DNA of 64,000 nt. Origin: Galbula dea (Eukaryota; Chordata; Aves; Piciformes; Galbulidae). The stretch lies in assembly GCA_013399015.1 (NCBI GenBank), contig VWZX01006713.1, forward strand, positions 372,001-436,000, in the 5' to 3' direction. The notes below the pieces were generated by a model. That model saw only the letters and a list, made by a program, of their open reading frames with translations, was not told where the DNA came from and made no database searches. A program made the translations under genes and the position numbers. Below are positions 25,201-36,357 of this stretch, one piece after another (the stretch's first letter is position 1; the number at the start of each line of letters is the position of its first letter).

Positions 25201-25224
25201 ACATTTGCTAAATACCCTTATTGA

Positions 25225-25405
25225 TTAGCTTGTATGAATCCCAGTTCAGTTCCTCAAGGACACATTATTACTATCCCAGAAACAGTTCAATGAACAGCAA
25301 TCAGGAAAATGCCAAATACCAAACCTCATACATCATGAAGAACAACTGAAGGAGGCAGACTGATTCCCATCAGAAGAGACAATTTCTAGGAGACTTAATT
25401 TTTTT
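25225..25405 (+). mobile_element. Ancient CR1-like ORF2 C-terminal fragment
   Basis: The order of short matches follows the CR1 ORF2 3' region: CAGTTCAATGAACAGCAATC (rubs of the R-V-Q-x-R-A-T segment), CATCATGAAGAACAACTGAA (Y-E-E-R-L-x-E), then CATCAGAAGAGACAATTTCT and AGGAGACTTAAT (L-E-K-R-R-L-R-G-D-L-I). The copy is strongly diverged and reads no open frame. It may extend to about 25500. Confidence 0.5.
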
Positions 25406-25960
25406 ATCAGTACAGGAGGGACAGACATCATTCACACACCAACTGTTTCACAGTGGTAAAAGGTCCAGAAAAGAAGGAGCAGTGTAAAAAGAAGAACAGA
25501 AGTAAACAGATTTGCTTCAGTGCCTGGTTAACTTGGGCAAATGCAACTTGGAGAAGAAAACTGAAGTTTTTAACTGGGTTTAGAGGAGAATTAATAGCAA
25601 TTATTTGGAGGAATATATACTCATTCCTCCTTAAAGGATGAATCTACCTAAGCTCCCCAATCAACTGGTTTGTGCTGGCCCAGTCTCTGCTGAAAATCCA
25701 GCCATCAGCAAAAAAAACAACAAACCCACAGCTTCAGGAGCTCAGAAGGAATAAAAGTGAGTACAGGCTACCTGATACTCATTTTCAGAAAAAGAGAGGA
25801 GTGAAAAACAAAATTATCCCAAAGACTGTCTCCTTCTCATAGTGTCCTCAATTTTGCTAGTCCCACCGTCATCAAGCAGACGAAAACATAAGCTTTGCTC
25901 ATTTGCACGAAGCCAAGTACCTCAAATGCTGCAGATCACTGACATAGTTTAGGAAACAGA
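25406..25960. other. IKZF2 intron 3 segment
   Basis: Possible further diverged CR1 sequence up to about 25500. Otherwise nothing recognised. Confidence 0.5.
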
Positions 25961-26122
25961 CAATCATAAAATATTCTGAGCCTGAAGGGATCCACAAGGA
26001 TCATTTAGTCCAGTTCCTTAAGTTGTGCAGAACACCTGAAGAATCACACCATGTGCCTGAGAGCAATGGCCAAGTGCTTCTTGAACTCCATCAGGCTTGG
26101 TGCTGTGACCACCTCCCTAGGT
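25961..26122 (-). mobile_element. CR1 LINE 3' end fragment, older subfamily
   Basis: Reverse-oriented CR1: CAATCATAAAATATTCTGAG, GGATCCACAAGGATCATTTA, CACACCATGTGCCTGAGAGC, TTCTTGAACTCCATCAGGCT and GTGCTGTGACCACCTCCCTA. The ACCATGTGCCTGAGAGC and CAGGCTTGGTGCTGTGACC blocks are typical of a middle-aged avian CR1 subfamily. Confidence 0.9.
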
Positions 26123-27407
26123 GACACAAGAGGAAACTTAGCATTCTCATCACACATTTTTTTCCTACATCCAGCTAAATGTTAGCAAAGCCTTTGGCCT
26201 CTCAAGGCACCCTATACTTAAACTACAACTGTAAGCTTCTGCACTGTGGCATATCTGTTTGCCAAGTGATCACCCAGTCAAACCACCATGAGAACAGAGG
26301 AAGATGCTTCTGTAATTCCTGGCTTTTAGACAAAAATATTTCTCAAGTCAACTGTTTTGCTCTTCTACAGTTTTACTGCAGGCCATAGGCACAGAAGAAT
26401 CCTGGACCCATCAGGTCTTACTAATATTGCTGAAGCAATATTTAAAGGATGCTGTATTACGCTGAGGTCTATTTGCACCCCAGGTACCATTTTACAGCTT
26501 GCCTCCAGCAAACAATTTTCTTGATAAAAATAGAGAGACAATACCTTCACTCTTCTTTTTAAAGGAAACAGGTAAAAACACTCCTGACAGTTTTTAACCA
26601 AAATGTGCTTTTCCTTCTTCTTGTCAAGCAGCTCTTGTAGAGATAGTAACCCAGCAGTGGAAACAGAGAAATACTAGCAGAAATAGGAAAGAAATTCGTC
26701 ACGCTGCCCGTGAGATAATGAATTATCATATTCCAAGAACCAACCTCAAGATGAGCAGGGACTACTCTGCCATGACTCTTACCCCCCAAAAAAACCCCCA
26801 AAACACCACATTATACCCAATGCATATACATGCACAATTTCTTATTGTTCAGGTTTGACAGACACGATATCTTGAGGTAAGGGTAGTTAGAATAGCCCTT
26901 CTTCTGAAGGGCACAACAAATATATTCTCCTATGTAAATATAATTAACCTGTTTCTCTCCTAGAAAAGCCCAGCCTCTTTCATTGTCACATCAGGCAGCC
27001 CAGAAACACATAAACATGAAAAATTTGCAGTGAAAGACAATTTTGAGGTAGTCTTTTTTTTTTCTTTGAAAGAATCACTTGTAGGAGTTTCTTTCAGTAT
27101 GTACTTTAGATACCTCAAAAGGTAAGAGCATTGGGAAATTCCTGTTCTTAGTCTTGAAGAACACAGTAAGTCTTAAATGTGTGCCCAGAAAACTTCTGAA
27201 ACTTAAAGGTATGTTTTCCAAGCAGCTCATGGGAAGTACATGCACAAATCTCATTATTTGTTAACAGGATTAGTGAACACTGCTTTGAAAATGCATCCCA
27301 GATTGTTATGGCATTAACACACATATTTACAAATCTCAAAGACATTACAATTTATTATTTGTAAGAAAACACTGGCCTACTAACTCTTGTACAAAAATTC
27401 CAGTTAG

Positions 27408-27523
27408 CAGTCCCAAAGAATCCTTTGTCTCATTTACTATCTGGGCAGCATACCTTGTTTGCCTACAGAATGGACCTTACAGCACCCTATTTCATAGTAG
27501 AGGAGAGGTAGATTGTAAAACTG
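27408..27523. repeat. Duplicated block, copy 1
   Basis: It starts CAGTCCCAAAGAATCCTTTG and continues through TCATTTACTATCTGGGCAGC to GATTGTAAAACTGA. The first 57 bp differ from the copy at 28740 at only three positions. Similarity falls after that, with a gap of about 9 bp. Confidence 0.85.
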
Positions 27524-28245
27524 AATTCTGATCATTGGAGCAACTTCATTATTTCAACCATACTACAGAAGAATGGCATTCCTTCTTTTCTTACAATAAA
27601 TATATGGGAAAGGAAACCTAACAGTGTTTTACTATGGAGTTTTATGTTAAATGAAAGTGATAGCAAAGCAGAATATCAGATGTTCTAAATCAGAAGCCCT
27701 GTATTAATTAGGTCTATACTTAAAGCACTTCACATCAAATGATAATTTGGCACCAGCCAATGATTTTCATTCTGTATGAACATCTTCCATAAAAATCAAA
27801 TAAAATTTGCAAGAATATTTAGACATGAATTACAGTAGGTTTTATCAAAAAATTATATGGGGTTCAGCCAAAATTTTCATTGCCATTAGAATTTCAGTTA
27901 GCCAAGGGAGAGTTAAATCTCCAGTGCTCCAGACACAGGCCTGAACCTTGACTTCTGCAGCTACTAATTCATTTAAAATTGAAGATAGACCTAACCTTCC
28001 CCTGAACAAAGCGAGTGGAAAATGGAATGCACCAGGTTTTCAGACTCCACATCCACTGTCACACCTTGACAATGAGGAAACACTGAATCCTCAGATTTAC
28101 TCTCTCCATCTAACTACTTCCTTCTACTCAAGATTAGGTTCTGAGTATAGGGGTATAGAAAATAATACAAAAGCCACTTATTAAAATGTGCATAAGGAGT
28201 ATGAAACAATTTTCAAGGCAAAAAGTCAGACTAAAACCTATATTG

Positions 28246-28282
28246 TAATGATATTTATTTAGGTTTAATGATATTTATTTAG
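28246..28282. repeat. 17-bp exact repeat with 20-bp period
   Basis: TAATGATATTTATTTAG occurs at 28246-28262 and again at 28266-28282. Confidence 0.9.
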
Positions 28283-28739
28283 AAATAAAGGTATATTTTT
28301 TAAAACATTCTTTTTCCTTACTCATTCTTCCCCTCCTCAAAATATTTAGCCTGATGCACAGCTGTTCCTGAGTTTGGATAGTAAGGGTTATTATAGAGAA
28401 GCAAAGTCACCATGGTCCCAACAGCTAATGAAAGAGCAACACTGAACAGTGCCAAAATGTCACATCATTTTGACTCCTTCCACAGCTGTTCAGAGGGATT
28501 ACTTTCCTTCTTTCACCTTCCTCTCACAAGGAGAGTAGGAAACACAAACGATTGAAGACTTTCATTTTTGCATTGCCTTGTGGCACAGCAAACAAAAAAG
28601 AGACTCAGTCCTCACTAGCTCCAAGCTCCCTCAGCTCTATAGCAAAATATGGAACATTTTATCCAACTAATGGGAGTTCACAACCACATCTCCATGAATC
28701 TCAAGGCTTCTTGTAGGAAATTGCCTCCTTCCTATAGAT

Positions 28740-28847
28740 CAGTCCCAAAGAATCCCTTGTCTCATTTACTATCTGGGCAGCATAACTTGTTTGTCTAACA
28801 GAACAGACATTACAGCATAGTAAAAAAGAGGTATATTGTAAAACTGG
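28740..28847. repeat. Duplicated block, copy 2
   Basis: This is the second copy of the block at 27408-27523, in the same orientation and about 1.33 kb away. It shares CAGTCCCAAAGAATC, TTGTCTCATTTACTATCTGG and ATTGTAAAACTG. The flanks do not match clearly. Confidence 0.85.
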
Positions 28848-29207
28848 AGTACCTTGTAACGTTAAGTTTTCCTACTGGAGCTCATGTCAATCAATAGGGT
28901 AGCAAACTCAAGCCAGAGTTGCAGAAAGTCATGAAAAGTATACAGGAATGACATTGCTGCTGCTGCAGAACCAAACGATGGCACACAAAAAGCAAGACCT
29001 TGCGCACTTGCACAGATATTGCAGGCCTTGGCTTGGACTTCAGAGTAGATAAGGACTACCATCAGCCTCTGAGTGAGAATTTGAGAAGATGAAGGTATTG
29101 CTTACAGCTCCAGGTAAGCCACATCATTGGTAACCTCTACAAAATGAAAAGGTTCTTTATTGCCCTAAGTGACTTTCAGCCCTCTGCTGTCAGGCCATCA
29201 TGCTATA

Positions 29208-29436
29208 TCACAGAATGTTAGGAGTTGGAAGGGATCCTGAAAGATCATCTAGTCCAAGCCTCCTGCCAGAGCAGGATTCCCTAGAGTAGGTCACACAGGA
29301 ATGCGTCCAGACGGGTTTTGAATATCTCCAGAGAAGGAGACTCCACAACCTCTCTGGGCAGTCTGTTCCAGCGCTCTGGCAGCCTCACTGAGAAAACATT
29401 TTTTCTTGTATTTACATGGAACCTCCTATGCTATGA
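29208..29436 (-). mobile_element. CR1 LINE 3' end fragment
   Basis: Reverse-oriented CR1: TCACAGAATGTTAGGAGTTG, CTGCCAGAGCAGGATTCCCT, AGAGTAGGTCACACAGG, AGAGAAGGAGACTCCACAAC, CTGTTCCAGCGCTCTGGC and TTTACATGGAACCTCCTATG. It is 5'-truncated at about 29436. Confidence 0.95.
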
Positions 29437-32400
29437 TCCCATTCAAAAACATGTCAGATTCCTGCCCATGTTCTGGCAGAAACAAAAGGGTAATTTTGCT
29501 TTCTTCGTCTGCTGCTTTTCATGATAATTTTGTAAGTTTAAATAGCTTGCCACCCAATCAGGTATTTACCCTTTCAATGGGCCCAATCCCACGCCCTTTC
29601 AAAAGGTTTAACTTACCAGCCTGATTAGATGTGGCAGAATACACCTTCATTTCTCAACAGAGGAGAGATTCCTAAACTAGTCTGAAAAGGGAGCTCACGA
29701 AACGGAAGATGTCTAGCCGCTGAAGCGCAGACCTCTGCGTGGGCTACACTACCCTGCTTTTCAGGCTCGTAAAACAGCGTCAATATTTCCCTTCTCCACT
29801 GGAAACGCTTTACCTGCAGTATCACATCATGGCATGTGCCTTTTTCATAACTTCATCATGTTGGTGCCTGACAGACATCTTGTGTCACCTAAAAACATTC
29901 AGATCTTTTTTCTCCTCTGTCATTTTCAGGCATACAGGTTACAACACAAATTCTTATTAGTCCCTCTGTGTCTGACCTTGCACCGTGCGCTATCAGGTTT
30001 CATCTCATTTTCATTGCTCCAGCCCACGTGTGTCAACTCTTTCTGTACAATTTTCTGATTCCTTTTCACATTGATATTGCCTTCTGATTTGCCCTGGAAG
30101 ATACACCAGTACCTCCTCATTTTAAATGGCAATTCATTAGCGAACATTTGAAACGAATCCATTTTGAGATTGAACCAGAAGGAGCTTGCAATCTTCTTGC
30201 AGCCTGGTAATTCCTATTTATTATAGCCTGCCATGATCTTTCATTTAGACTTTTTTTCATGTGCTTTATAATAGCCATATTAATTTCTATCTTCTTAGTT
30301 TAACTAATAATGTTCTCGCTAATAGCGTATCAGCTGCTCTACCAAAATACATATAGATTAGGTATAATGTGTTCCTTGTTTCTGAGATAAGTATATTTTA
30401 TTAAAGAGAAAGACATGGTGAATCAATTAATAATCAAGTGATTTAATCAGCTTTTAAAGTTGAGGTTTACAAATAAAAAATAAGCAGGAAACTTCATTTT
30501 AAATACTGTAGTTTAACTTTGCCTCACATTTGGACTTCTTAGTTGTTTGCTAAACAAAACCTATTAGCCACAGAGATCAGTGGTTTTGCAACTCAACATA
30601 AGCTGCATAGTACAGCAGGCAATTCTTTTTATTACCTCAGGAGATATACCATGTGCTTATTTAAAAAGCTTAACATTCATTTATTCACACATTTGTTTTA
30701 CACATTAATACATTAAGATAATTAACAGCTTAATTTCCTAGATGATTTCTAAATTCATTATTAGTGTCAACCATATCCTGCACGCAATTTGGAGTTGCCC
30801 TCAACCTCTCAAACCAATTTTTATTCACCAGCTTGCAGAGAACATATCTTGCTGCTTTTTCATCTCTTAGTCGTCTCACCCACTTTGTCTGAACTCTGAA
30901 TAAACTGAAGAAAATATCCCTTTGCCAACAGAAAAAGCAACCACTATAGTAATAAAGCACTTTCAGCAAGAAGCTCTGCTGTTAGGTGCTGATTTTGTGA
31001 CATCCCCAATTTTAGTAGCTAGACGTTCATTAACATTTCAGCAGCAAATATTTAAAGTAGCACTTTTGCTGTTATTTAAGTGATTTTTCTGTTACAGTTG
31101 ATTTATGTTTTAAAATAGGACCTCTCAATTTCAAACTTAGGCAGTGTTTAAAAAAAGTTCTTGAATTGAACCTGAAAACCCAATTGACATTTTAAAACTT
31201 CCTTTTTAAACTACTGGATATTTATGTTCTGGTGCCCAGCTTGCTCAGCCTGCCTTGGGACAACTTTGGCTGCACATGTTCCTGAAGGCATCTTAAGGCA
31301 TTTTCCCCTTCATCCTCTCTCCCTCTTTTCTTTCCTCAATTCTTTGTACTATTGAGGTCACACTAATCCAGTTATAGTTGCTCACATGACTTTTGTCCTG
31401 AGAAATGCCAGTAGCTACTATGCCATCCCTGTGAGTGGTATTTATTAAATTATGCCTTTGTGGACATTGATTTATTTAAAAACCCCAGGCTTGTGCAAAA
31501 TACTGTTAACTAAGAGGAAGTACACAGAGTTTAATAGACAGGGATGGGCATGTTTTGCTTACTAGCTAATCAGACTCAGAAAAGCATAAACCTATTTAAA
31601 ACTTCCTGGTAAACCCTGGTGCTGTCACAACCAGCCAGTCACCAGAGTACAGAGGAGTTGCTCTCCATATTGTCCTCCTCCCTTCATCTTCTGCTCCGTT
31701 CACTCCGTTGAGTTCCTGCTTTGAGCAAACCGATATTTAAGGCAAGGCAAGCTGCACTCGCCTGCACTGGCTGGCCAGGTCAAATAGCTTCACAGGGACA
31801 CTTAACATCTCCAAGTGCTATAGGATAATCCTGGAGCTCTGCCCAGCATTCCTGCTCTTGCTTTCATAATCGTACATAAATTAGCTGGCACTAATGAAAC
31901 GTTCATAACTGTGTGTGGAATATCATTGCGTGCCTAATGCCTATCTTCAGGTGCATAATTGATTGCTCTGTGCGGCATTTTGAGGCAGGGGGAATAAAAG
32001 CTCAGCATAAATGCTGCTATAACAGTCTGTAAAGCCAGTGGACTAGAACAGAAAGGCCTCTGAGATCAGTAGCTTTCAGCTAAGACTCCTGCTATCCTTA
32101 TGCAGAGGACTAATTAGGATATTATTTGTTACCATTTGGAGGAGCAGCTTCTCAGTTTGGTTAGAGGTGAGCACTAATCAGCTGCTGAAATCTAAACTGA
32201 TTATGTCTGAAGTGTCGACAGATGCAGAACTCCCTGAGTGATAAGGAACATGTGTCAGCTTTTTGTGACAAGCTAAGGGAATGCTTGTTTAAACAGAAAA
32301 AAACCCTGTACATTATTTAATCCTGTGCCACAGTCATGTACAAATAGAATGAATCATATGGAGAACAGTGGGATTGAATGCACCAGTCTAACACGTAAAA

Positions 32401-35400
32401 ATAATTAAATAAAATGTCCTTTTTCATCCCAATACAACCAAACTCTTTCCCCACCAATGTTTTTCTCTTAACAGAGTTGTGTCAGGGGTAAGAAATGGCT
32501 GAAAAAAAGTAAAACCTCTCAAGACTTGTCAGCAAATCATCCTGGTTCATTGCTCTGTAGAATGTGCATTAACACTGTCGTTTAAACAAGCATCATAAAT
32601 GAGTTTTGCATCCATCAAACATTAAGCTCAAATCCTTTCCCTGATCCCAAATCATCTGTGCACTGATGTTTTCACACAGTAACCTACCACCACCTGATAG
32701 AGCTACGCACAAAAAAAGCGCAATCTTTGCCCTAAGGAATTTACAAGGGAATTTAATAGCAATACTCCAATCCCTGCTTCAAGGCAGCTCAGGAGCAGCA
32801 CAAAGACCCCAGCTCTAACCTGGAAAGTCATGTGGGCAGACAGGGAGGGCTGCCTAACTTGGCAGGCCCTAAAATTTTGTTTAAGTTCTACCAGAGGGCC
32901 ACTCCATCCTTTTTTCAAGATGCCAGGAGACTGAAAGGGAGTAAAACCCAAGCAATTTCCTTTGATCTGTTCTCCCAGAGCACTGAGGGTTTCATTCAAA
33001 GTACTTTGTAGAGTCAGGACTGAACAGTTCAACACCTAGCAGGAATAAACATCAACACTCCACTTGATAGTAGTTATGCAAATGCATCAGTACTGGCAAG
33101 ATTGTGCCTTCAGAGACATGATTTGATAAGTGAACAGAACAGAGGGATATGGCATCATGAATGGCATGTTTCTGCATAATCACCTGTTCACACAACTACC
33201 AGACACAAGACAGAGCAGTTGCAGTTATCATGCATAGAGGCAACAACTTGCACACTTATCCTGCCTGCAGTTCGCTAGACTAGGTCCATGGCTAAAAATC
33301 TGCAACAGTTCAAATTTCTCTTTCCTATGATGAATTATAAAAGCATTGCAATACACAAGGTGCTGAGCATATATATGGAAAGAGACAGCCCATATCCCAA
33401 AAAGATTTAATTCTCCTGAAAATTAAAATCCAAAAGAACGTGTGGGTTTGAAATGTCATTGTTCAGCACCAGCCAATGAGATATTCCAGTCTGAGTTTCT
33501 GAACCATCTGGTAAAGCATCACAACAGCTTTAAGCATCCAAGGATCTGTCAGGGGCTTTAGTTTAGAAATACTAATAATCCCATCATGTGCAGCTCCTGC
33601 TGAATGGAAGATATACCTACTCAATGATTTACTGCCCCCCTCCTTTTCCCACCCAGGCTAAGGAGAATTAGCCTGAACAAGATTTGTTAACATTTCTCCA
33701 TTCAGTGCAGCACTGCTCAAATGGTTTCAGAACCATTACCCTCCTTCAGCTTACTAGTCTTGGTGAGGACCTGCAGTGGGCCAAAATGGAAGAACAATTT
33801 CCAAGACAAGCGCTTAAGGAAGAAAAAACATTTTGCTTTGAACTACTTAATTCTACCCATATTATGCTAGGGTTTGCTTTCTTAGAGTTTACCTTGACTT
33901 TTAGAGGTGACATTGTGGGAAAATTTAAAAAAAAAAACACAAACAAAAACCAGGGAGGGAGCCTCACTAAACACATTTAACCTTCCATACAACTCACAGA
34001 GTGAGAAACACTGGGCTAGGGAAGTGAACTCACAGCTGGAAGACATGCTTCAGCTTGTTTGTGCTCAGTCACCAACTCATAGCACGGTGCTGACTAAGTC
34101 ACTTCGGACCAACACTTCAAGAGTCCAACTACATGTATTCTGGACCCATTTTCAAATGGCCTAGCAATCCACACTATCTCTAAAAGCCATGCCTACAGTA
34201 TCCCAAGTGAGGCATCCCAAAGACAGGTGGCTCTTGCTAAAAGAGCGTAAGCTCTTCTCCCACCTGCATTCTCTGAAAGTATGCCAAGAGGACACTGCTT
34301 GTTCTTCGTTGAAGACAGCTTTGAAACCTTTGAATGAAATACCCCTTCTGAACCTTCTCCATAGCCTGATAGCACTAATAAGGGTGCTAGGAGTTCTTTT
34401 TCTCTTTTCATTCCAATCTAAGGTTTAAGCCACGTCTGCAAGCATAAAGCTGAACTAGCAGTTCAGAACCGCTGGCCTTAACACGTGGCTTGTGGTCAAT
34501 GCATTGCACTCAGCAGACTTTTGATAACGCTCACAGCAACAGAGACAGAAAAATGAGGTGACACGGAGACCTGAATACAGTGTGTCTGCTGCACTCTTAC
34601 TGCCCATGTGCTGAGAGGGGTTGGCAACTGTTCTCTAGAGCAGCAGCTTGCAGTCACTATAGTATGGGATACTCCTGGGGGGGCACGGGATACTCCTGGG
34701 GGGGCACACACACACAAAAAAAGAAGAAATGCAAAGCTGTTATTAAACAGCCTTCAGTTCACTCAGTGAGACCCATGGCTACAACACAAAAAGGTTTGGG
34801 GCCTGGAAATTAAGAAAAAGGTACAATTGTGAATAAGCACTTTTTACAAGAAACTGGCTTTTGAAAGTAGCTTCATAGTCTAATCTCACTAGAATGGCAC
34901 TCTAAGCCTAATACACAATCTTCAGGGAAGTTGTTTACAAATGCTTTGTACACAGCCAATTAACTCATTGATTGAGATGGCATCTCTTAATCGTTCCATT
35001 TGTTAAGTATTTCTCTTTGAAGAATTTTCTTTCCAAAGAGCCACTTACACCAATTTCTGTAACCTGCCATTGAAGCTATCAGCGGACACATACACATTCA
35101 AGAAAGTTATATACACTGTGATAAGCTTTTAGTAGTTAAACAAACAAAAATAACCCTAACCCAGCGGCAAAGAGAAGAAAAAATAAAAGGTTTGGCGTAG
35201 CAAACCACACTGGAAAATAACCACTCACAGGTAACTCTAAATAGAGACTTGTGAAGACAAATGCAACTGAGAGCTAATAAAGCTCTATCTGTTAAACTCA
35301 GCATCCTGTGAGCTGATATTGGGCTTTTAGCACTCACCATTCGGCAAACCACTGGAAAAAAACAGTAACGGGTAAAACCCCAAAAGATGTGATAAAGTCT

Positions 35401-35842
35401 TCCTTTTTTGTTGAAAAGCTACATGTCATTTGCTCGAACACTTCAACAATTCATTGCAGAAAAATCAGCTGTCCATCACCTGCTGTTTCTGTATCACAAG
35501 GTGACCATAGTGGGGGGGGAACCCCCAATTTTCAAAATTAAGAATAGTCATTCTTACTTCAAAAGCCATTGGTGAGAATGTGGGCCAGAGAAGTGACACG
35601 AGTGACAAGGTATTGAATTAAGAAGAGTCAAAACCCACAAAGTGCCAGCTCTTGCTAAATTCATACGCTACCAGCAGCTGAGCAAGGAGGACAGTTTTAG
35701 GTAAATGAAGTATCCATCATTGATGGGAAAACAACCCAGTATGGTGTCCACAGCCTTAAAAGAAGAAAAAGAGCAATTCACCAGATAAAAAGTCAATGCT
35801 GAATGGAAACTTACTGAACACAATTGACAAGACCAACTTTTT
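29437..35842. other. IKZF2 intron 3 segment, AT-rich, almost repeat-free
   Basis: I recognise no transposon from about 29.5 to 34.6 kb, which is unusual for this intron. Patches such as 31855-32230 are rich in TAATTA-like and ATGCTAAT-like words and could be conserved regulatory DNA. No exon or RNA gene was recognised. Confidence 0.5.
34666..34707. repeat. 21-bp exact tandem duplication
   Basis: GGGATACTCCTGGGGGGGCA followed by C occurs at 34666-34686 and again unchanged at 34687-34707. An ACACAC run follows. Confidence 0.9.
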
Positions 35843-35917
35843 CACAGAATCACAGAATGTCAGGAATTGAAAGGGACCTCGAAAGATCATCTAGTGCAGC
35901 CCCCCTGCCAGAGCAGG
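35843..35917 (-). mobile_element. CR1 3' tail part of the chimera
   Basis: About 75 bp of CR1 3' end, ending in AGAATCACAGAATGTCAGG on the plus strand. It belongs to the same tail type as the copies at 7008, 10599 and 29208. Confidence 0.92.
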
Positions 35918-36038
35918 AAAGCCTACAGCATCCAATATTCCCAGTCGGTCTCCCATCCAAGTACTAACTGGGCCTGACCCTGCTTAGCTTCTGAGATCAG
36001 ACAAAATCAGGAGTTCTCAGGGTTTTCTGCTGGCATCT
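35918..36038 (-). pseudogene. 5S rRNA pseudogene (retroposed head)
   Basis: The complement reads along the whole length of vertebrate 5S rRNA. Plus-strand landmarks are AAAGCCTACAGCA (5S 3' end), CGGTCTCCCATCCAAGTACT (box C, 35946-35965), GACCCTGCTTAGCTT (box A, 35976-35990) and GAGATCAGAC. The 3' two thirds are well conserved. The 5' third (about 36001-36038) is more diverged. Several changes are C-to-T or G-to-A at former CpG sites, as expected of methylated decay. A functional rRNA gene is unlikely. Confidence 0.88.
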
Positions 36039-36123
36039 GGGCCTCTTTCTATTAGCATCCAAACTTCACACTTTCCAATGTGAACCAGGGAAAGTCAAGT
36101 TGCTCCACAATAAAGTCATGAAT
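36039..36123. other. Short unique spacer between two retroposons
   Basis: 85 bp with no match that I recognise, between the minus-strand 5S-CR1 chimera and the plus-strand CR1 copy B. Confidence 0.6.
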
Positions 36124-36357
36124 GAGTAGATTTAGATTAGATATTAGGAAAAAGTTCCTTACCATGAGGGTAGTGGAACACTGGAACAGGTTGCCCAGGG
36201 AGGTGGTTGAGGCCCCGTCCCTGGAGACATTCGAAGTGAGGCTAGACAAGGTTCTGAGCAACCTGATTTAGTTGGAGATGCCCCTGCTCACTATAGGGGG
36301 TTGGACTAGATGACCTCTGAGGTCCCTTCCAACCCAGATGATTCAAAGATTCTATGA
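36124..36357 (+). mobile_element. CR1 LINE 3' end (copy B)
   Basis: It runs from GAGTAGATTTAGATTAGATA through GGTTGCCCAGGGAGGTGG, ATTCGAAGTGAGGCTAGAC and GAGGTCCCTTCCAACCCAG to ATTCTATGA. By eye it differs from copy A (1016-1245) at only about ten positions in some 230. The two belong to one young subfamily. Confidence 0.95.

Larger units (their letters stand above)
17601..25224. other. IKZF2 intron 3 segment, no gene recognised
   Basis: Intronic sequence. It holds a MIR-like element at 19340, a poly-T (19833-19845) facing an interrupted poly-A (19876-19900), an old repeat at 20445, a G-run at 22106-22116 and a local duplication at 22173. The long frames at 18510-19133 (minus, 207 codons) and 23061-23609 (plus, 182 codons) show no family resemblance and are not called as genes. 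Confidence 0.6.
26123..29207. other. IKZF2 intron 3 segment, no gene recognised
   Basis: AT-rich intron. It holds two related blocks of about 115 bp (27408 and 28740) and a 20-bp-period duplication at 28246. Confidence 0.6.
35843..36038 (-). mobile_element. Chimeric 5S rRNA-CR1 retroposon (SINE-like)
   Basis: Read on the minus strand, a nearly full-length 5S rRNA copy (36038 to 35918) is followed with no spacer by a CR1 3' tail (35917 to 35843: CCTGCTCTGGCAGG, AGATGATCTTTCGAGGTCCC, ACATTCTGTGATTCTGTG). Other CR1 copies here continue past CCAGAGCAGG with ATTCCYTASAGTAGGTCA. This one switches at that point to AAAGCCTACAGCA, the complement of the 5S 3' end. The layout is a polymerase III head plus a LINE tail, as in 5S-derived (SINE3-type) SINEs. 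It may be a family member or a single template-switch product. No target-site duplication was evident. Confidence 0.8.

Noticed and set aside
35918..36038. Functional 5S rRNA gene
   Set aside because: The 5' third has diverged, the 3' end is fused to CR1 sequence without a T-run terminator, and it is a single copy in an intron.
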